Source: Acidobacteriota bacterium (GTDB taxonomy: Bacteria; Acidobacteriota; Terriglobia; Terriglobales; Acidobacteriaceae). From it: DNA of 64,000 nucleotides. The stretch lies in contig JABCZL010000001.1 of the NCBI GenBank assembly GCA_013289685.1, positions 623,838 through 687,837 on the forward strand, written 5' to 3'. This document shows, piece after piece, positions 17,118 through 24,751 of this stretch. Positions within the stretch are counted from its first letter, which is position 1, and the number at the start of each line of letters is the position of its first letter. Under the pieces are notes generated by a model. The model was not told the origin of the DNA. It did not search any database and saw nothing but the letters and a program-made list of their open reading frames with translations. The position numbers were made by a program, and so were the translations under genes.

Positions 17118-17783
17118 ATGACTCCAACTGCAGCAGCTAAGAACAAAGGCGACTTCGATCCGAATGCATTTCTTGCCACCATCGGGAAGGGCAGAAAATT
17201 TGTGCTCTTCCCGAGGAAACAGACCATCTTCGCGCAAGGGGATAGCGCAGATGCTGTGTTCTATGTCCAGACGGGCAAGGTAAGACTCACCGTGGTCTCG
17301 AAGACCGGCAAGGAAGCGACCATCGGAATACTAGCGGAGGGAGACTTTTTCGGCGAAGGCTCACTGGCGGGCCAAACGCTCCGCATGGGCTCCGCAATCG
17401 CGATGACGGATTGCACCATTCTGCGAATCGATAAGAAAGCTATGATGGAAGCGCTTCATCGCGAACACGAAGTTTCTGACATGTTTGTGGCTTATTTGTT
17501 GGCGCGCAACATCCGTTACGAAGAAGACCTGGTGGATCAGCTCTTCAACTCGAGCGAAAAGAGGCTGGCCCGGATCCTTTTGCTGCTCGCGCATTTCGGC
17601 AAGGAAGGCAAACCTGAAAGTGTGATCCCCAAGATCAGTCAGGAAGCGCTGGCCGAAATGATCGGCACAACCCGCTCTCGAGTCAGCTTTTTCATGAACC
17701 GTTTTAGAAGATTGGGATTCATCCACTACAACGGTGGTCTGCAGGTCCACAGTTCGCTGCTGAACGTCGTTCTCCACGACTAG
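17118..17783 (+). CDS. Crp/Fnr family transcriptional regulator (copy 2)
   Basis: 221 residues, nearly colinear with the copy at 15776 and identical over long runs, including the whole recognition helix (GTTRSRVSFFMNRF) and the segment NIRYEEDLVDQLFNSSEKRLAR. Differences concentrate in the N-terminal ~40 residues and in the sensing domain (for example GKGRKFVLFPRKQ versus GDGRKILSIPKKQ). This suggests the same operator but different signal input or expression. A GAGGGGGG purine run serves as Shine-Dalgarno. Confidence 0.92.
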   Translation: MTPTAAAKNKGDFDPNAFLATIGKGRKFVLFPRKQTIFAQGDSADAVFYVQTGKVRLTVVSKTGKEATIGILAEGDFFGEGSLAGQTLRMGSAIAMTDCTILRIDKKAMMEALHREHEVSDMFVAYLLARNIRYEEDLVDQLFNSSEKRLARILLLLAHFGKEGKPESVIPKISQEALAEMIGTTRSRVSFFMNRFRRLGFIHYNGGLQVHSSLLNVVLHD

Positions 17784-17802
17784 AATCAGGCGGCAGGAGA
17801 AA

Positions 17803-17827
17803 GGGCACCCTGAAATTCAGGGTGCCC
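17803..17827. terminator. Bidirectional hairpin terminator
   Basis: Perfect 12-bp arms GGGCACCCTGAA / TTCAGGGTGCCC flank a single A. It sits between the converging Crp copy 2 and YXWGXW genes. On the minus strand the stem is followed by TTTCT, so it most clearly ends the YXWGXW transcript. Confidence 0.75.
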
Positions 17828-17853
17828 GGAGTATTCAAGTTGAAACCGGTCCG

Positions 17854-19089
17854 CTATTGCGGCTTCTCGTTTTGTTTCGGCTTCTCTTCGTTAGATTTCT
17901 TCGGTTCCTGCTTAACCGGCGCCGGCTGCGGACGCTGCTGTTGATGTTGCTGTGGTTGCACTGCCGGTCGTGGTTGCGACGGAGGAGCAGTGTGCTGTGG
18001 CTGCGAGCGCTCGCTCGGTGGCGGAGTCAGCGGCCGTTGAGCCGGCTCATTCCGGTTGGGCGCGGGCCGGCTGGGCTCGGGCCGGTTGGGTTCAGGACGA
18101 TTGGGTTCGGGACGACTGTTCGGCTGAGCTGCCGGCGCACGATTCGGCTCCGGCTGTCGATTCGGCTGGGGCGTGGGCGGTCGGTTCGGTTCCGGCCGGT
18201 TCGGCTCGGGCTGGTTCGGTCGCGCCACGGGCGGGCGGTTGGGCTCCGGCTGAGTACTCGGCACAGGCCGACCCGAGTGCGCCGCGTTGTTCTCTGGACG
18301 CGCGGCCGGTGTGTTAGCCGGTGGCTGAACCGCGGCACGATTCACGGGAGGGTTATACGGCTTCCCCGTTGGTTTCGCGTGCACTGCAGCGTGGTCGCTG
18401 AATGCTCCCGGTTTGGGAGTAGCCGCGATGGTTGGCGTGCCGTGGTTCACGGAAGCCCGCTGTTCCGGGTTGCTGCGGGCAGCCTGCTCATGTTGCGTTT
18501 GAGCGGCTACCGGAGCAATGTGCCTCTCGTGTGCCACCGCTTCTTGCTGAGGCGTGGGGCGCGCACTGATCCCACCGCTGCCACCGTTGTAGCTGACCCG
18601 GTTGATCGTGGTGTTGTTGATCACGGTCGTGTTGTAGACGTTGTGAATGTTAGTGACATTCACGTTGCTCGCTGAACGGTTGTAGTAGAACTGTCCGCCC
18701 TGCCAGCGTCCACCCTGATAACCGTCACCGTAATATCCGTAGCCGTAACTGACGCCGCCGTAGAAACCTACCTGCTGGCCCCAGTACCCGTTGTAGAAGA
18801 CATATCCGTTGCCTCCCCAGCCCCAATAGGCCGGAGTCCAGAGAAGTCCAGGTTCCGGAGCCATGACCCAGGTGCCCGGCACCCAGTAGTAACCGTCGTC
18901 GTCAGCGGCGTAGGCCCAATAGCCAGGCGTCCACAGATAACCGTCTTCAGGACAAAGGGGTTGCTCGTACACCGGCAATTCTGGCGGGGCGAATGAGATG
19001 GAAACGCCGATTTGCGCATAGGCTGCCGCCGACATGGCGAGCAGTACGAGGGCAAACAGCGGCGTGCGAACAAAACGAGTGATACTCAT
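17854..19089 (-). CDS. YXWGXW repeat-containing exported protein with Pro/Asn-rich tail
   Basis: 411 residues from ATG 19089 (AAGGAA Shine-Dalgarno), with signal peptide MSITRFVRTPLFALVLLAMSAAAYAQ. Residues ~35-150 hold the aromatic repeats GYLWTPGYWAYAADDDGYYW, PGLLWTPAYWGWGG and similar YxWxxGxW units. After an Asn/Thr-rich stretch (NVYNTTVINNTTINRV), the C-terminal ~200 residues are Pro/Asn/Arg/Gln low complexity (PEPNRPEPNRP-like). Such proteins are exported and their function is unsettled; names mention chaperone or sensing roles without strong proof. The tail may interact with the wall. Confidence 0.85.
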   Translation of the reverse strand: MSITRFVRTPLFALVLLAMSAAAYAQIGVSISFAPPELPVYEQPLCPEDGYLWTPGYWAYAADDDGYYWVPGTWVMAPEPGLLWTPAYWGWGGNGYVFYNGYWGQQVGFYGGVSYGYGYYGDGYQGGRWQGGQFYYNRSASNVNVTNIHNVYNTTVINNTTINRVSYNGGSGGISARPTPQQEAVAHERHIAPVAAQTQHEQAARSNPEQRASVNHGTPTIAATPKPGAFSDHAAVHAKPTGKPYNPPVNRAAVQPPANTPAARPENNAAHSGRPVPSTQPEPNRPPVARPNQPEPNRPEPNRPPTPQPNRQPEPNRAPAAQPNSRPEPNRPEPNRPEPSRPAPNRNEPAQRPLTPPPSERSQPQHTAPPSQPRPAVQPQQHQQQRPQPAPVKQEPKKSNEEKPKQNEKPQ

Positions 19090-19315
19090 GGTGATTCCTT
19101 TTTGCCCCATGATCCTTTCGCGTGCCCGGTAAAGCTGTGCTGCTGCGGGCTGCGCGATGGAGATGGAGAGGGAGATTTTCCGGACGAGACGCACTGGGGA
19201 CCCTGTCTCGTTCGTAAATGATTCTGATGAAGACCTTCTCATGTTCGAGAGGTCAAGGTCTGAGCAAGAAAGCTCAGTTCGAGTCATTGTGGTATTGAGG
19301 TGCTTTAGAGGTGCT

Positions 19316-19597
19316 TTAGTGCAGGTCTGCTGGATTCAGTGCTTCGACGAAAGCCGTCAGGGGAGGAGCCGTGATGGCATCGGCCGGCACCCATTCGATG
19401 GGCAGTAAGTGGCGGACGCGCGCTGGCGCGGTCGCTGTAGCTTGCCGGTGGCCGCACGACAGGCATATCGCTCCCGCTGGCCGGATGTCCGTCTCTTTCG
19501 ATATTTCATTCTCCCGAACCGCCAGCGAGCCTGCGATGACTGGGCCGCCGCACGCATCACACGGGTACGCGCAGAGGTGAAGATATTGTTTTCTCAC
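19316..19597 (-). CDS. Small Cys-rich (CxxC) protein
   Basis: 93 residues if GTG 19597 is used, which has GAGG 8 nt upstream; an upstream in-frame GTG at 19615 is possible. Two CxxC knuckles (YPCDACGGPVIAG and AICLSCGHRQA) imply one bound zinc. The C-terminus is hydrophobic but has no transmembrane segment. No known family. Its position upstream of the YXWGXW gene on the same strand, 226 bp away, does not prove co-transcription. Confidence 0.6.
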   Translation of the reverse strand: MRKQYLHLCAYPCDACGGPVIAGSLAVRENEISKETDIRPAGAICLSCGHRQATATAPARVRHLLPIEWVPADAITAPPLTAFVEALNPADLH

Positions 19598-19993
19598 TGA
19601 GGTTTCCTCAAACACTAAAGAGCTACAGTAACCGATCCTACGGCTTCGAGTTTGTGCTGTCTGAGCACAATTGCTCTAGCAGGCTGCGGAAAAACTCGAT
19701 TCACCACCCGGTTGTGAAAGGCGCGGCTTTAAGCCGCGCCTTAAGCCGTGGAAGAGCGGCCCTTTAGGGCCGCGTAAGCCGTTGAAAATTAATCTGGGCT
19801 TCAGCCCTCGTCGTCGTTTTTCTTCGACCAACTGAGTTTTTCAGCATACTGTTTAGCCGCTGAGGTTATCTTCGGTCGGCAAAAAGAGTTTTCCGCAGCC
19901 AGTTAGTGCTAGTGTGTGCGATCTCGGGCGCCAGCGCCCTGTGAGCAATTTTGCACAGCATTCCATCGAGTCCCCCGCATATACCTGACTGCT
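19598..19993. other. Intergenic region carrying dispersed palindromes
   Basis: About 395 bp without a gene. The central part is the hairpin-rich repeat described at 19720-19808; the remainder should hold divergent promoters for the CxxC protein and the receiver-domain protein, none clearly recognisable. Confidence 0.5.
19720..19808. repeat. Dispersed palindromic element, copy 1
   Basis: Two hairpins in series: GGCGCGGCTT / AAGCCGCGCC (19720-19740) and GCGGCCCT / AGGGCCGC (19756-19773), then AATCTGGGCTTCAGCCC. The part from GTGGAAGAGCGGCCC onward recurs at 51800-51860, including the trailing AATCTGGGCTTCAGCCC, with a different loop and spacer. Confidence 0.8.
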
Positions 19994-20527
19994 ATGGCAA
20001 CCAACAGCACACTGCTTTGTATCCACCGGGACCCGTCTCAACTGACTCTGTTGCGGGAAAACGGATACGAGCTGGTCACCGCGAGTAGCGGTTCGGAAGG
20101 CCTGCGGCTTTTGATGTCGCGACCCGTGGATGCAATTGTGCTTGAGTACCATCTGGGCCTGCTGGACGGCGCAACTGTTGCGAATGAGATCAAGAAGGCC
20201 AAGCCCCAGCTCCCAATCGTCATGCTGGCCGATGATTTGGAATTGCCGGAGGGGGCGCTGAAATCCGTCGATGCCCTGGTGACCAAATCGGATGGACCTC
20301 ACTTTCTATGGGCAACGGTTCACTTTGTGCTAAGTGTGAAGTCGATGCAACGCAGAGAAGGAACTCTGAAGACGCAAAAGGCGGCGCATCTCCGGCGTAC
20401 CGGCAAATCTCGCGAATGCGGAAACCGACGGCAATCCGATGCGCCTCAGTTAACCGTCAGCGCGGAGGACGATCCTTTTTCACCGGGAGTTTGGAGAAGA
20501 ATACGGACTGGACGAATCAAATTCTGA
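19994..20527 (+). CDS. Receiver-domain protein lacking the phospho-acceptor Asp (pseudo-receiver)
   Basis: 177 residues from ATG 19994. Residues 1-120 follow the CheY-like fold (TLLCIHRDPSQLTLLRENGYELVTASSGSEGLRLL...). The usual Asp at the end of strand 3 is glutamate (VDAIVLE51YHLGLLDGA), the usual Thr/Ser of strand 4 is Ala (PIVMLAD), while the conserved Lys is kept (LVTK98SD). A basic ~50-residue tail follows (HLRRTGKSRECGNRRQSD). It probably cannot be phosphorylated normally; Glu may mimic the active state. No kinase or output domain is adjacent. Confidence 0.78.
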   Translation: MATNSTLLCIHRDPSQLTLLRENGYELVTASSGSEGLRLLMSRPVDAIVLEYHLGLLDGATVANEIKKAKPQLPIVMLADDLELPEGALKSVDALVTKSDGPHFLWATVHFVLSVKSMQRREGTLKTQKAAHLRRTGKSRECGNRRQSDAPQLTVSAEDDPFSPGVWRRIRTGRIKF

Positions 20528-20579
20528 TCCGAACCATGGCGGTCGCACTGTAACCTGGATTGCCCTCTGCGGGCAGATT

Positions 20580-20726
20580 TCAGGCCGAGCGGCGCCCGCT
20601 TACCAGATTAATGACTACCATGACGAGAGCGACGACCAATATCAGGTGAATCAGACCACCGGCCACGTGCAGGCTAAAACCCAAGAGCCACAAAATCAGC
20701 AAGACTGCAACAATCGTCCAGAGCAT
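20580..20726 (-). CDS. lmo0937 family small membrane protein
   Basis: 48 residues beginning MLWTIVAVLLILWLLGF, then a short loop and a second membrane segment (LIHLILVVALVMVVINLV), ending in basic residues. This matches the lmo0937 family of tiny membrane proteins. The GAGGAG Shine-Dalgarno 6 nt before ATG 20726 is excellent. Function is unknown. It lies 15 bp downstream of the zinc-ribbon gene on the same strand, probably one transcript. Confidence 0.85.
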   Translation of the reverse strand: MLWTIVAVLLILWLLGFSLHVAGGLIHLILVVALVMVVINLVSGRRSA

Positions 20727-20741
20727 TTTAGTCTCCTCTTT

Positions 20742-20933
20742 TCATCCTTCTTGTTTTGCATCCTTTGGTTCACCTGGAATGGCTCTCAGCGACTTCCCGC
20801 ACTCCAGGCAGAATCGCTTGGCTCGCGGTGTGATCAACCCGCAGAACGGACACATCCTTTGTGATTGGACCTGCTGGGCCTCTGGTCTGAGCATTGCCAG
20901 GAGCTTTTCGAAGAAAGAAACAACAGGACTCAT
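20742..20933 (-). CDS. Small zinc-ribbon protein
   Basis: 63 residues with MCPFCGLITPRAKRFCLECGKSL, two CxxC knuckles 12 residues apart, as in rubredoxin-like or DZR-type ribbons. The N-terminal ~25 residues form an amphipathic helix (SFFEKLLAMLRPE). An AAGGTG Shine-Dalgarno precedes the ATG. Co-directional with, and 15 bp from, the lmo0937 gene. Confidence 0.72.
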   Translation of the reverse strand: MSPVVSFFEKLLAMLRPEAQQVQSQRMCPFCGLITPRAKRFCLECGKSLRAIPGEPKDAKQEG

Positions 20934-21301
20934 CGATTCACCTTCGCGCTCTCTCCCCGGGTCTGCGAACGGTCAGGACGCTGGTGCAAGCGATTGGAGT
21001 GAACGAGTAGGATCTCACTGGCATCTCTGACCACCTAACCATGACAGACCAGGGCTCATGATTCTGTGCAGGATTGCTCACATTAGATTCTCAAAGTGTC
21101 GCGTCGCCCGAAGAAAACTTGACCCTCTGCATCCGGGATCGGACTCGAAGTGAGCAATTCAGATCAGCTATTGCCAGAAGCCTGAGCGATCATGATTCTT
21201 GAGACGAGCACCTCCTCTCTCTCTTTCAGGTCCTCTGAAGCTAAGTCAGCTATCTGAAGTTGTCTCCTCTTAGTTCCGCTGCACCTAAAGGAAAACAATT
21301 C
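20934..21301. other. Divergent promoter region, no gene
   Basis: About 370 bp between the zinc-ribbon gene and the SYLF gene. No open frame with coding character and no clear hairpin or promoter pair. It must hold the promoters of both transcripts. Confidence 0.5.
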
Positions 21302-22018
21302 ATGAAGAAAACAATGTCACTGCTCTTGATGAGCGCCCTGGGCATGTTTGGAAGCTACGCGTTTGCCGGTTCGGCGCGCGAAGACTCGGTTGCACGCCTG
21401 CAATCGTCGGTCGATGTGATTCACGCCATTATGGCGACGCCGGATAAAGGTATCCCCGAAGAAGTGCTGAACGATGCCAAGTGCATCCTGGTGGTACCGA
21501 ACCTGATCAAAGGTGGATTTGTCTTTGGCGGCAAACACGGACGTGGCGTGGCCTCCTGCCGCACCGCTGAAGGTTGGAGCGCGCCCGCATTCGTCTCCGT
21601 CGGCGGCGGCAGTGCTGGATTTCAGATTGGCATCGAAGGCGTGGACCTGGTCATGCTGGTCATGAACGATCAAGGTTTCCAGCATCTGCTCTCCAGCAAG
21701 TTTGAACTGACTGGCGAGGGATCAGTGGCCGCCGGCCCGGTTGGCCGTCACGCTTCTGCCGGAACGGACTGGAAGATGAACACTGAAGTGCTGACCTACT
21801 CACGCTCCAAAGGTGTTTTCGCCGGTCTGACACTCGAAGGCGCCGTTGTGGAGCAGGATAACGACTCCACCCGCGCCATTTATGGCAGGCACCTGGAATT
21901 CCGCAACATCCTATCCGGCAAAGTGGCCACGCCGAGGAGTGCGGAACCTTTTATGAGGGCCATAGCCGAAGCCCGCGAGCAAGCGCGCATTGCGGAAGCG
22001 AAAGAAAACACGAAGTAA
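21302..22018 (+). CDS. SYLF (Ysc84) domain lipid-binding protein, exported
   Basis: 238 residues from ATG 21302, with AAAGGA upstream and a signal peptide (MKKTMSLLLMSALGMFGSYAFA). Ysc84/SYLF features: IPEEVLNDAKCILVVPNLIKGGFVFGGKHGRGVASCR near the N-terminus, then GGGSAGFQIGIEGVDLVMLVMNDQGFQHLLSSKFELTGEGSVAAGPVGRHA. SYLF proteins bind phosphoinositides in eukaryotes; bacterial members are exported with unknown ligand. It stands alone, 130 bp before the Cys-repeat gene. Confidence 0.92.
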   Translation: MKKTMSLLLMSALGMFGSYAFAGSAREDSVARLQSSVDVIHAIMATPDKGIPEEVLNDAKCILVVPNLIKGGFVFGGKHGRGVASCRTAEGWSAPAFVSVGGGSAGFQIGIEGVDLVMLVMNDQGFQHLLSSKFELTGEGSVAAGPVGRHASAGTDWKMNTEVLTYSRSKGVFAGLTLEGAVVEQDNDSTRAIYGRHLEFRNILSGKVATPRSAEPFMRAIAEAREQARIAEAKENTK

Positions 22019-22148
22019 TTCCATTACGAAGCACGCTGTGAGCGAGATGGATTTGTGACTGGCCGGAACCGCATGCCGGTTCCGGTCGGCGCAACCAAAT
22101 GCCGTTCTTCACTGAAAATTAACTCTAGCTTTTCCGAAAGGCAGAATT

Positions 22149-23006
22149 ATGACAGCCCGTCAACGGAGATGCCTTTGGGCACAAGTCGCGTGCCTCAGTC
22201 TCTGGCCTATTCTTGCGGTTGCCCAGTCCTCCGATACGGTGCAAAACCTGGAGGCCTGCAAGGCAGGCCGCGAAGCTTGTGATCGGTCCAAGCTCAACGC
22301 CCCGCAATCGGCCGAGGTGGCCGTCGCCGCCCACGAGCGTAACGTTGCGAACTGCCGGAACGGCTTCGATTCCTGTGATCACTCGAAACTCTCCGCGCCG
22401 GAAGCTACCGCGTTGGCCGTCGCCGATCACGAGCGTAACCTGTCCGATTGCAATGAAGGGATCAGTTCCTGTGACCGCTCTAAGCTGACCCCAGCCGAGG
22501 CGCACGATTATTCCGCCGCGGAGCACGCGCGTAACATCTCCGAATGCAAGGACGGAACCGGTGCTTGTGACCGCTCTAAGCTGAGCCCGTCGGAAGCCGG
22601 GGCAGTGAACACCGCCAGGCAGCAACTCAACGCATCCGACTGTAAGAACGGCACCGGGCTCTGCGATCACTCCCAGTTAACTCTTGCGGAGAAGAAGGAA
22701 GTGACCGCTGCGCAACGCCAGCGCAACTCGCAGAATTGTGCGAACGGCTGGGACGAGTGCGACCACTCCGAACTCACTGCCGCAGAAGCGAAGCTGACAG
22801 CCCGCTCTGAACAACAACGCAACTTTGCCTCCTGCAAAGACGGCCAGGAAACCTGTGACTATGCCAAGCTGACGCCCGCCGAAACCAAGACCCTGGCCGA
22901 TGCCGAGCACAAGCGCAATTACACGGCATGCCTCAAAGGGTACGGCTATTGCGATCCTTCCCGACTCACGGTGGAGGAGACGCGTACGATCCACCCTGGC
23001 AATTGA
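22149..23006 (+). CDS. Exported protein of eight 32-residue cysteine repeats
   Basis: 285 residues: signal peptide (LWAQVACLSLWPILAVAQ), then eight tandem units of 32 residues. The consensus is R-N-x3-C-x2-G-x3-C-D-x-S-x-L-x3-E followed by ~10 helical residues rich in Ala, for example RNLSDCNEGISSCDRSKL. The Cys pair (six residues between) and CD-S-L are invariant in all eight, and spacing is exactly 32 from unit 2 to unit 8. With 16 cysteines in the mature protein, one disulfide per repeat is likely. The layout recalls Sel1-like or other helical solenoids, but I cannot assign it to a named family. Monocistronic in appearance. Confidence 0.82.
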   Translation: MTARQRRCLWAQVACLSLWPILAVAQSSDTVQNLEACKAGREACDRSKLNAPQSAEVAVAAHERNVANCRNGFDSCDHSKLSAPEATALAVADHERNLSDCNEGISSCDRSKLTPAEAHDYSAAEHARNISECKDGTGACDRSKLSPSEAGAVNTARQQLNASDCKNGTGLCDHSQLTLAEKKEVTAAQRQRNSQNCANGWDECDHSELTAAEAKLTARSEQQRNFASCKDGQETCDYAKLTPAETKTLADAEHKRNYTACLKGYGYCDPSRLTVEETRTIHPGN

Positions 23007-23049
23007 CTCTGAACCGAATGACCAGAGATCCGTCCGCTTGAAGAGGCCT

Positions 23050-23244
23050 ATGACTCAACGACAGTGTCCCCACTGCGGTAGCGAACTGGTGCGAGCCAGA
23101 CGCACGGAACAGCAAGCCCTGCCAGGAATGGCGCAGGCCGCGTCTCCCGGCTGGCGTTGCAGCGTGTGCGGAGGCGGATTCACTACCGAGCAGATCCGTG
23201 AAAGCGCCCGTGCCAGGTCCATGCCTGCTCCGGTGGAGCAGTAG
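23050..23244 (+). CDS. Small zinc-ribbon protein
   Basis: 64 residues from ATG 23050 with an AGAGG Shine-Dalgarno. QCPHCGSELVRARR and WRCSVCGGGFTTEQI form a four-Cys ribbon. It starts 43 bp after the Cys-repeat gene and may share its transcript. Function is unknown. Confidence 0.7.
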   Translation: MTQRQCPHCGSELVRARRTEQQALPGMAQAASPGWRCSVCGGGFTTEQIRESARARSMPAPVEQ

Positions 23245-23408
23245 CCGTTCTCTACTGGCCAAGATCTCTACTGGCAAAAATCGCTCCCGTGCGGCCGATA
23301 TTCGCCAAGAAGCAACCCCCGCGAAAGGAACACGGCCTGACACGCACGGCGTCGTTAGCGACAGGATGACAAGGCTGGTGCAGCTCCGTCGTGGTAGATT
23401 TCTCCTGC

Positions 23409-24623
23409 ATGCCCGCTTACTCCACCGACGAACAACTCCTCCACCGGGCGCTGGAACTGGCCCGCCAGGGCATCGGTCTCGCCTCGCCCAATCCTTACGT
23501 CGGCGCCGTGATCGCCGACCTTCACGGCAACGCCGTTGGCACCGGAGCCTACACCTACGCCGGCGTGAAGCACGCCGAGGTTCTCGCTCTGGAAGCGGCC
23601 GGCAGCAAGGCTCGCGGCGGAACCCTCTACATCAATCTCGAACCCCACGCGCATCAAGGGCGCACGCCTCCGTGCACCGACGCGCTGATTGCCGCGGGCA
23701 TTCATCGCGTGGTCGCGTCCATGCCCGATCCCAATTCCAAGGTGAGCGGAAAGGGATTCGACAAGCTGCGCGCCGCAGGTGTGCATGTTGAAGTCGGCCG
23801 CCTGGAAGAACAGGCCCGCCGCCTGAACGAGGCATTCGCGCGCTACATTCGCCACGGCACGCCTCTGGTCACGCTAAAAGCCGCCATGACGCTCGACGGC
23901 AAGATCGCTCCGCCTCCCGATGAGGCGCCGGCCGAAGCACCGGTCGAAGCGATGGTCGGAACAATGGATCGCGGCGGCACGGCTGCTAACGGCGGATTCT
24001 CCGGGCACTGGATTACCGGCGAAGTCGCCCGCGCCCACGTGCAGGAACTGCGCCATCAGAACGACGCGCTGCTGGTCGGAGCGGGAACCATACTCTCCGA
24101 CGACCCGCTGCTCACCGACCGAAGTGGCCGGGCGCGGCGGCGTCCGCTGCTGCGCGTGATTCTCGATTCGCGCCTGCGCCTGCCACTAGAGTCGCGCCTG
24201 GTGCAAAGCGCCGCTGCCGAACGAAAAAACGACGTGCTGGTATTCTGCTCGTCGGCCGGCGAGCCGAAGAAATCTCAACTCGAACAGCTTGGGATCCGCG
24301 TGGAGAAGGTTTCCGCGGTTGAACCCGACGGACGCCTGAATCTGCCCGCTATCCTGCACCGCCTGGGACAACTGGAAATCACCAGCGTGCTGATCGAAGG
24401 TGGGGCGACGATTAACGGGACCGCATTGGTCGCGAACGTCGTGGACAAGGTCTTCCTCTACTACGCTCCCAAGATCCTAGGGGGCTCCGGCTCGATTCCC
24501 TTCGCAGCCGGAGCAGGGTTCTGCCACATGAGCCATGCCGCGCAGGTCAAGAACGTCCATCTGCACCGCTTCGGAGAAGACTTCGCCGTGGAAGGCTACC
24601 TGCGCGACCCGTACGGAGAATAG
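23409..24623 (+). CDS. ribD: Bifunctional riboflavin biosynthesis protein RibD
   Basis: 404 residues. The N-terminal deaminase converts diaminohydroxyphosphoribosylaminopyrimidine, and the C-terminal reductase makes 5-amino-6-ribitylaminouracil phosphate. Deaminase motifs: SPNPYVGAVI, KH55AE57VLAL, then LEPH80AHQGRTPPC89. The spacing fits the canonical zinc site, but the first Cys (normally EPC) is His. Reductase motifs: TLKAAMTLDGKIA and LLVGAGTILSDDP, then SVLIEGGATINGTAL. An Ala/Pro/Glu-rich insert (DEAPAEAPVEAMVG) follows the DGKIAPP start of the reductase. ATG 23409 is used; a GTG at 23391 is possible and neither has a clear Shine-Dalgarno. Riboflavin synthase follows 128 bp downstream. 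Confidence 0.93.
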   Translation: MPAYSTDEQLLHRALELARQGIGLASPNPYVGAVIADLHGNAVGTGAYTYAGVKHAEVLALEAAGSKARGGTLYINLEPHAHQGRTPPCTDALIAAGIHRVVASMPDPNSKVSGKGFDKLRAAGVHVEVGRLEEQARRLNEAFARYIRHGTPLVTLKAAMTLDGKIAPPPDEAPAEAPVEAMVGTMDRGGTAANGGFSGHWITGEVARAHVQELRHQNDALLVGAGTILSDDPLLTDRSGRARRRPLLRVILDSRLRLPLESRLVQSAAAERKNDVLVFCSSAGEPKKSQLEQLGIRVEKVSAVEPDGRLNLPAILHRLGQLEITSVLIEGGATINGTALVANVVDKVFLYYAPKILGGSGSIPFAAGAGFCHMSHAAQVKNVHLHRFGEDFAVEGYLRDPYGE

Positions 24624-24627
24624 GTTT

Positions 24628-24712
24628 TTCACCACAGAGACACAGGGGCACAGAAAGAAGCAAAGACTAGATTTCTTCTCCGTGACTCTGTGCCTCCGCG
24701 GTGAGTTCGTGC
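24628..24712. repeat. Dispersed 'ACCACAGAGACACAG' type palindrome
   Basis: An imperfect inverted repeat: the left arm contains CACAGAGACACAGGGGCACAG, the right arm TGACTCTGTGCCTCCGCGGTG. Related sequences occur at 46945-47025, 58145-58265 and 59697-59750. It separates ribD from the riboflavin synthase gene. Confidence 0.65.
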
Positions 24713-24751
24713 AATGGGTTTATGATGTTGTGTTTATTTCTGGAGGCCTTC

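Noticed and set aside
17803..17827. Reading the perfect 12-bp hairpin as an operator
   Set aside because: It lies between two converging stops and is followed by a T-run on one strand, so terminator is the simpler reading.
22125..22994. Two minus-strand frames of repetitive Gly/Val/Arg-rich sequence
   Set aside because: Antisense of the 96-bp Cys-repeat units; the repeat logic (invariant Cys, signal peptide) is on the plus strand.
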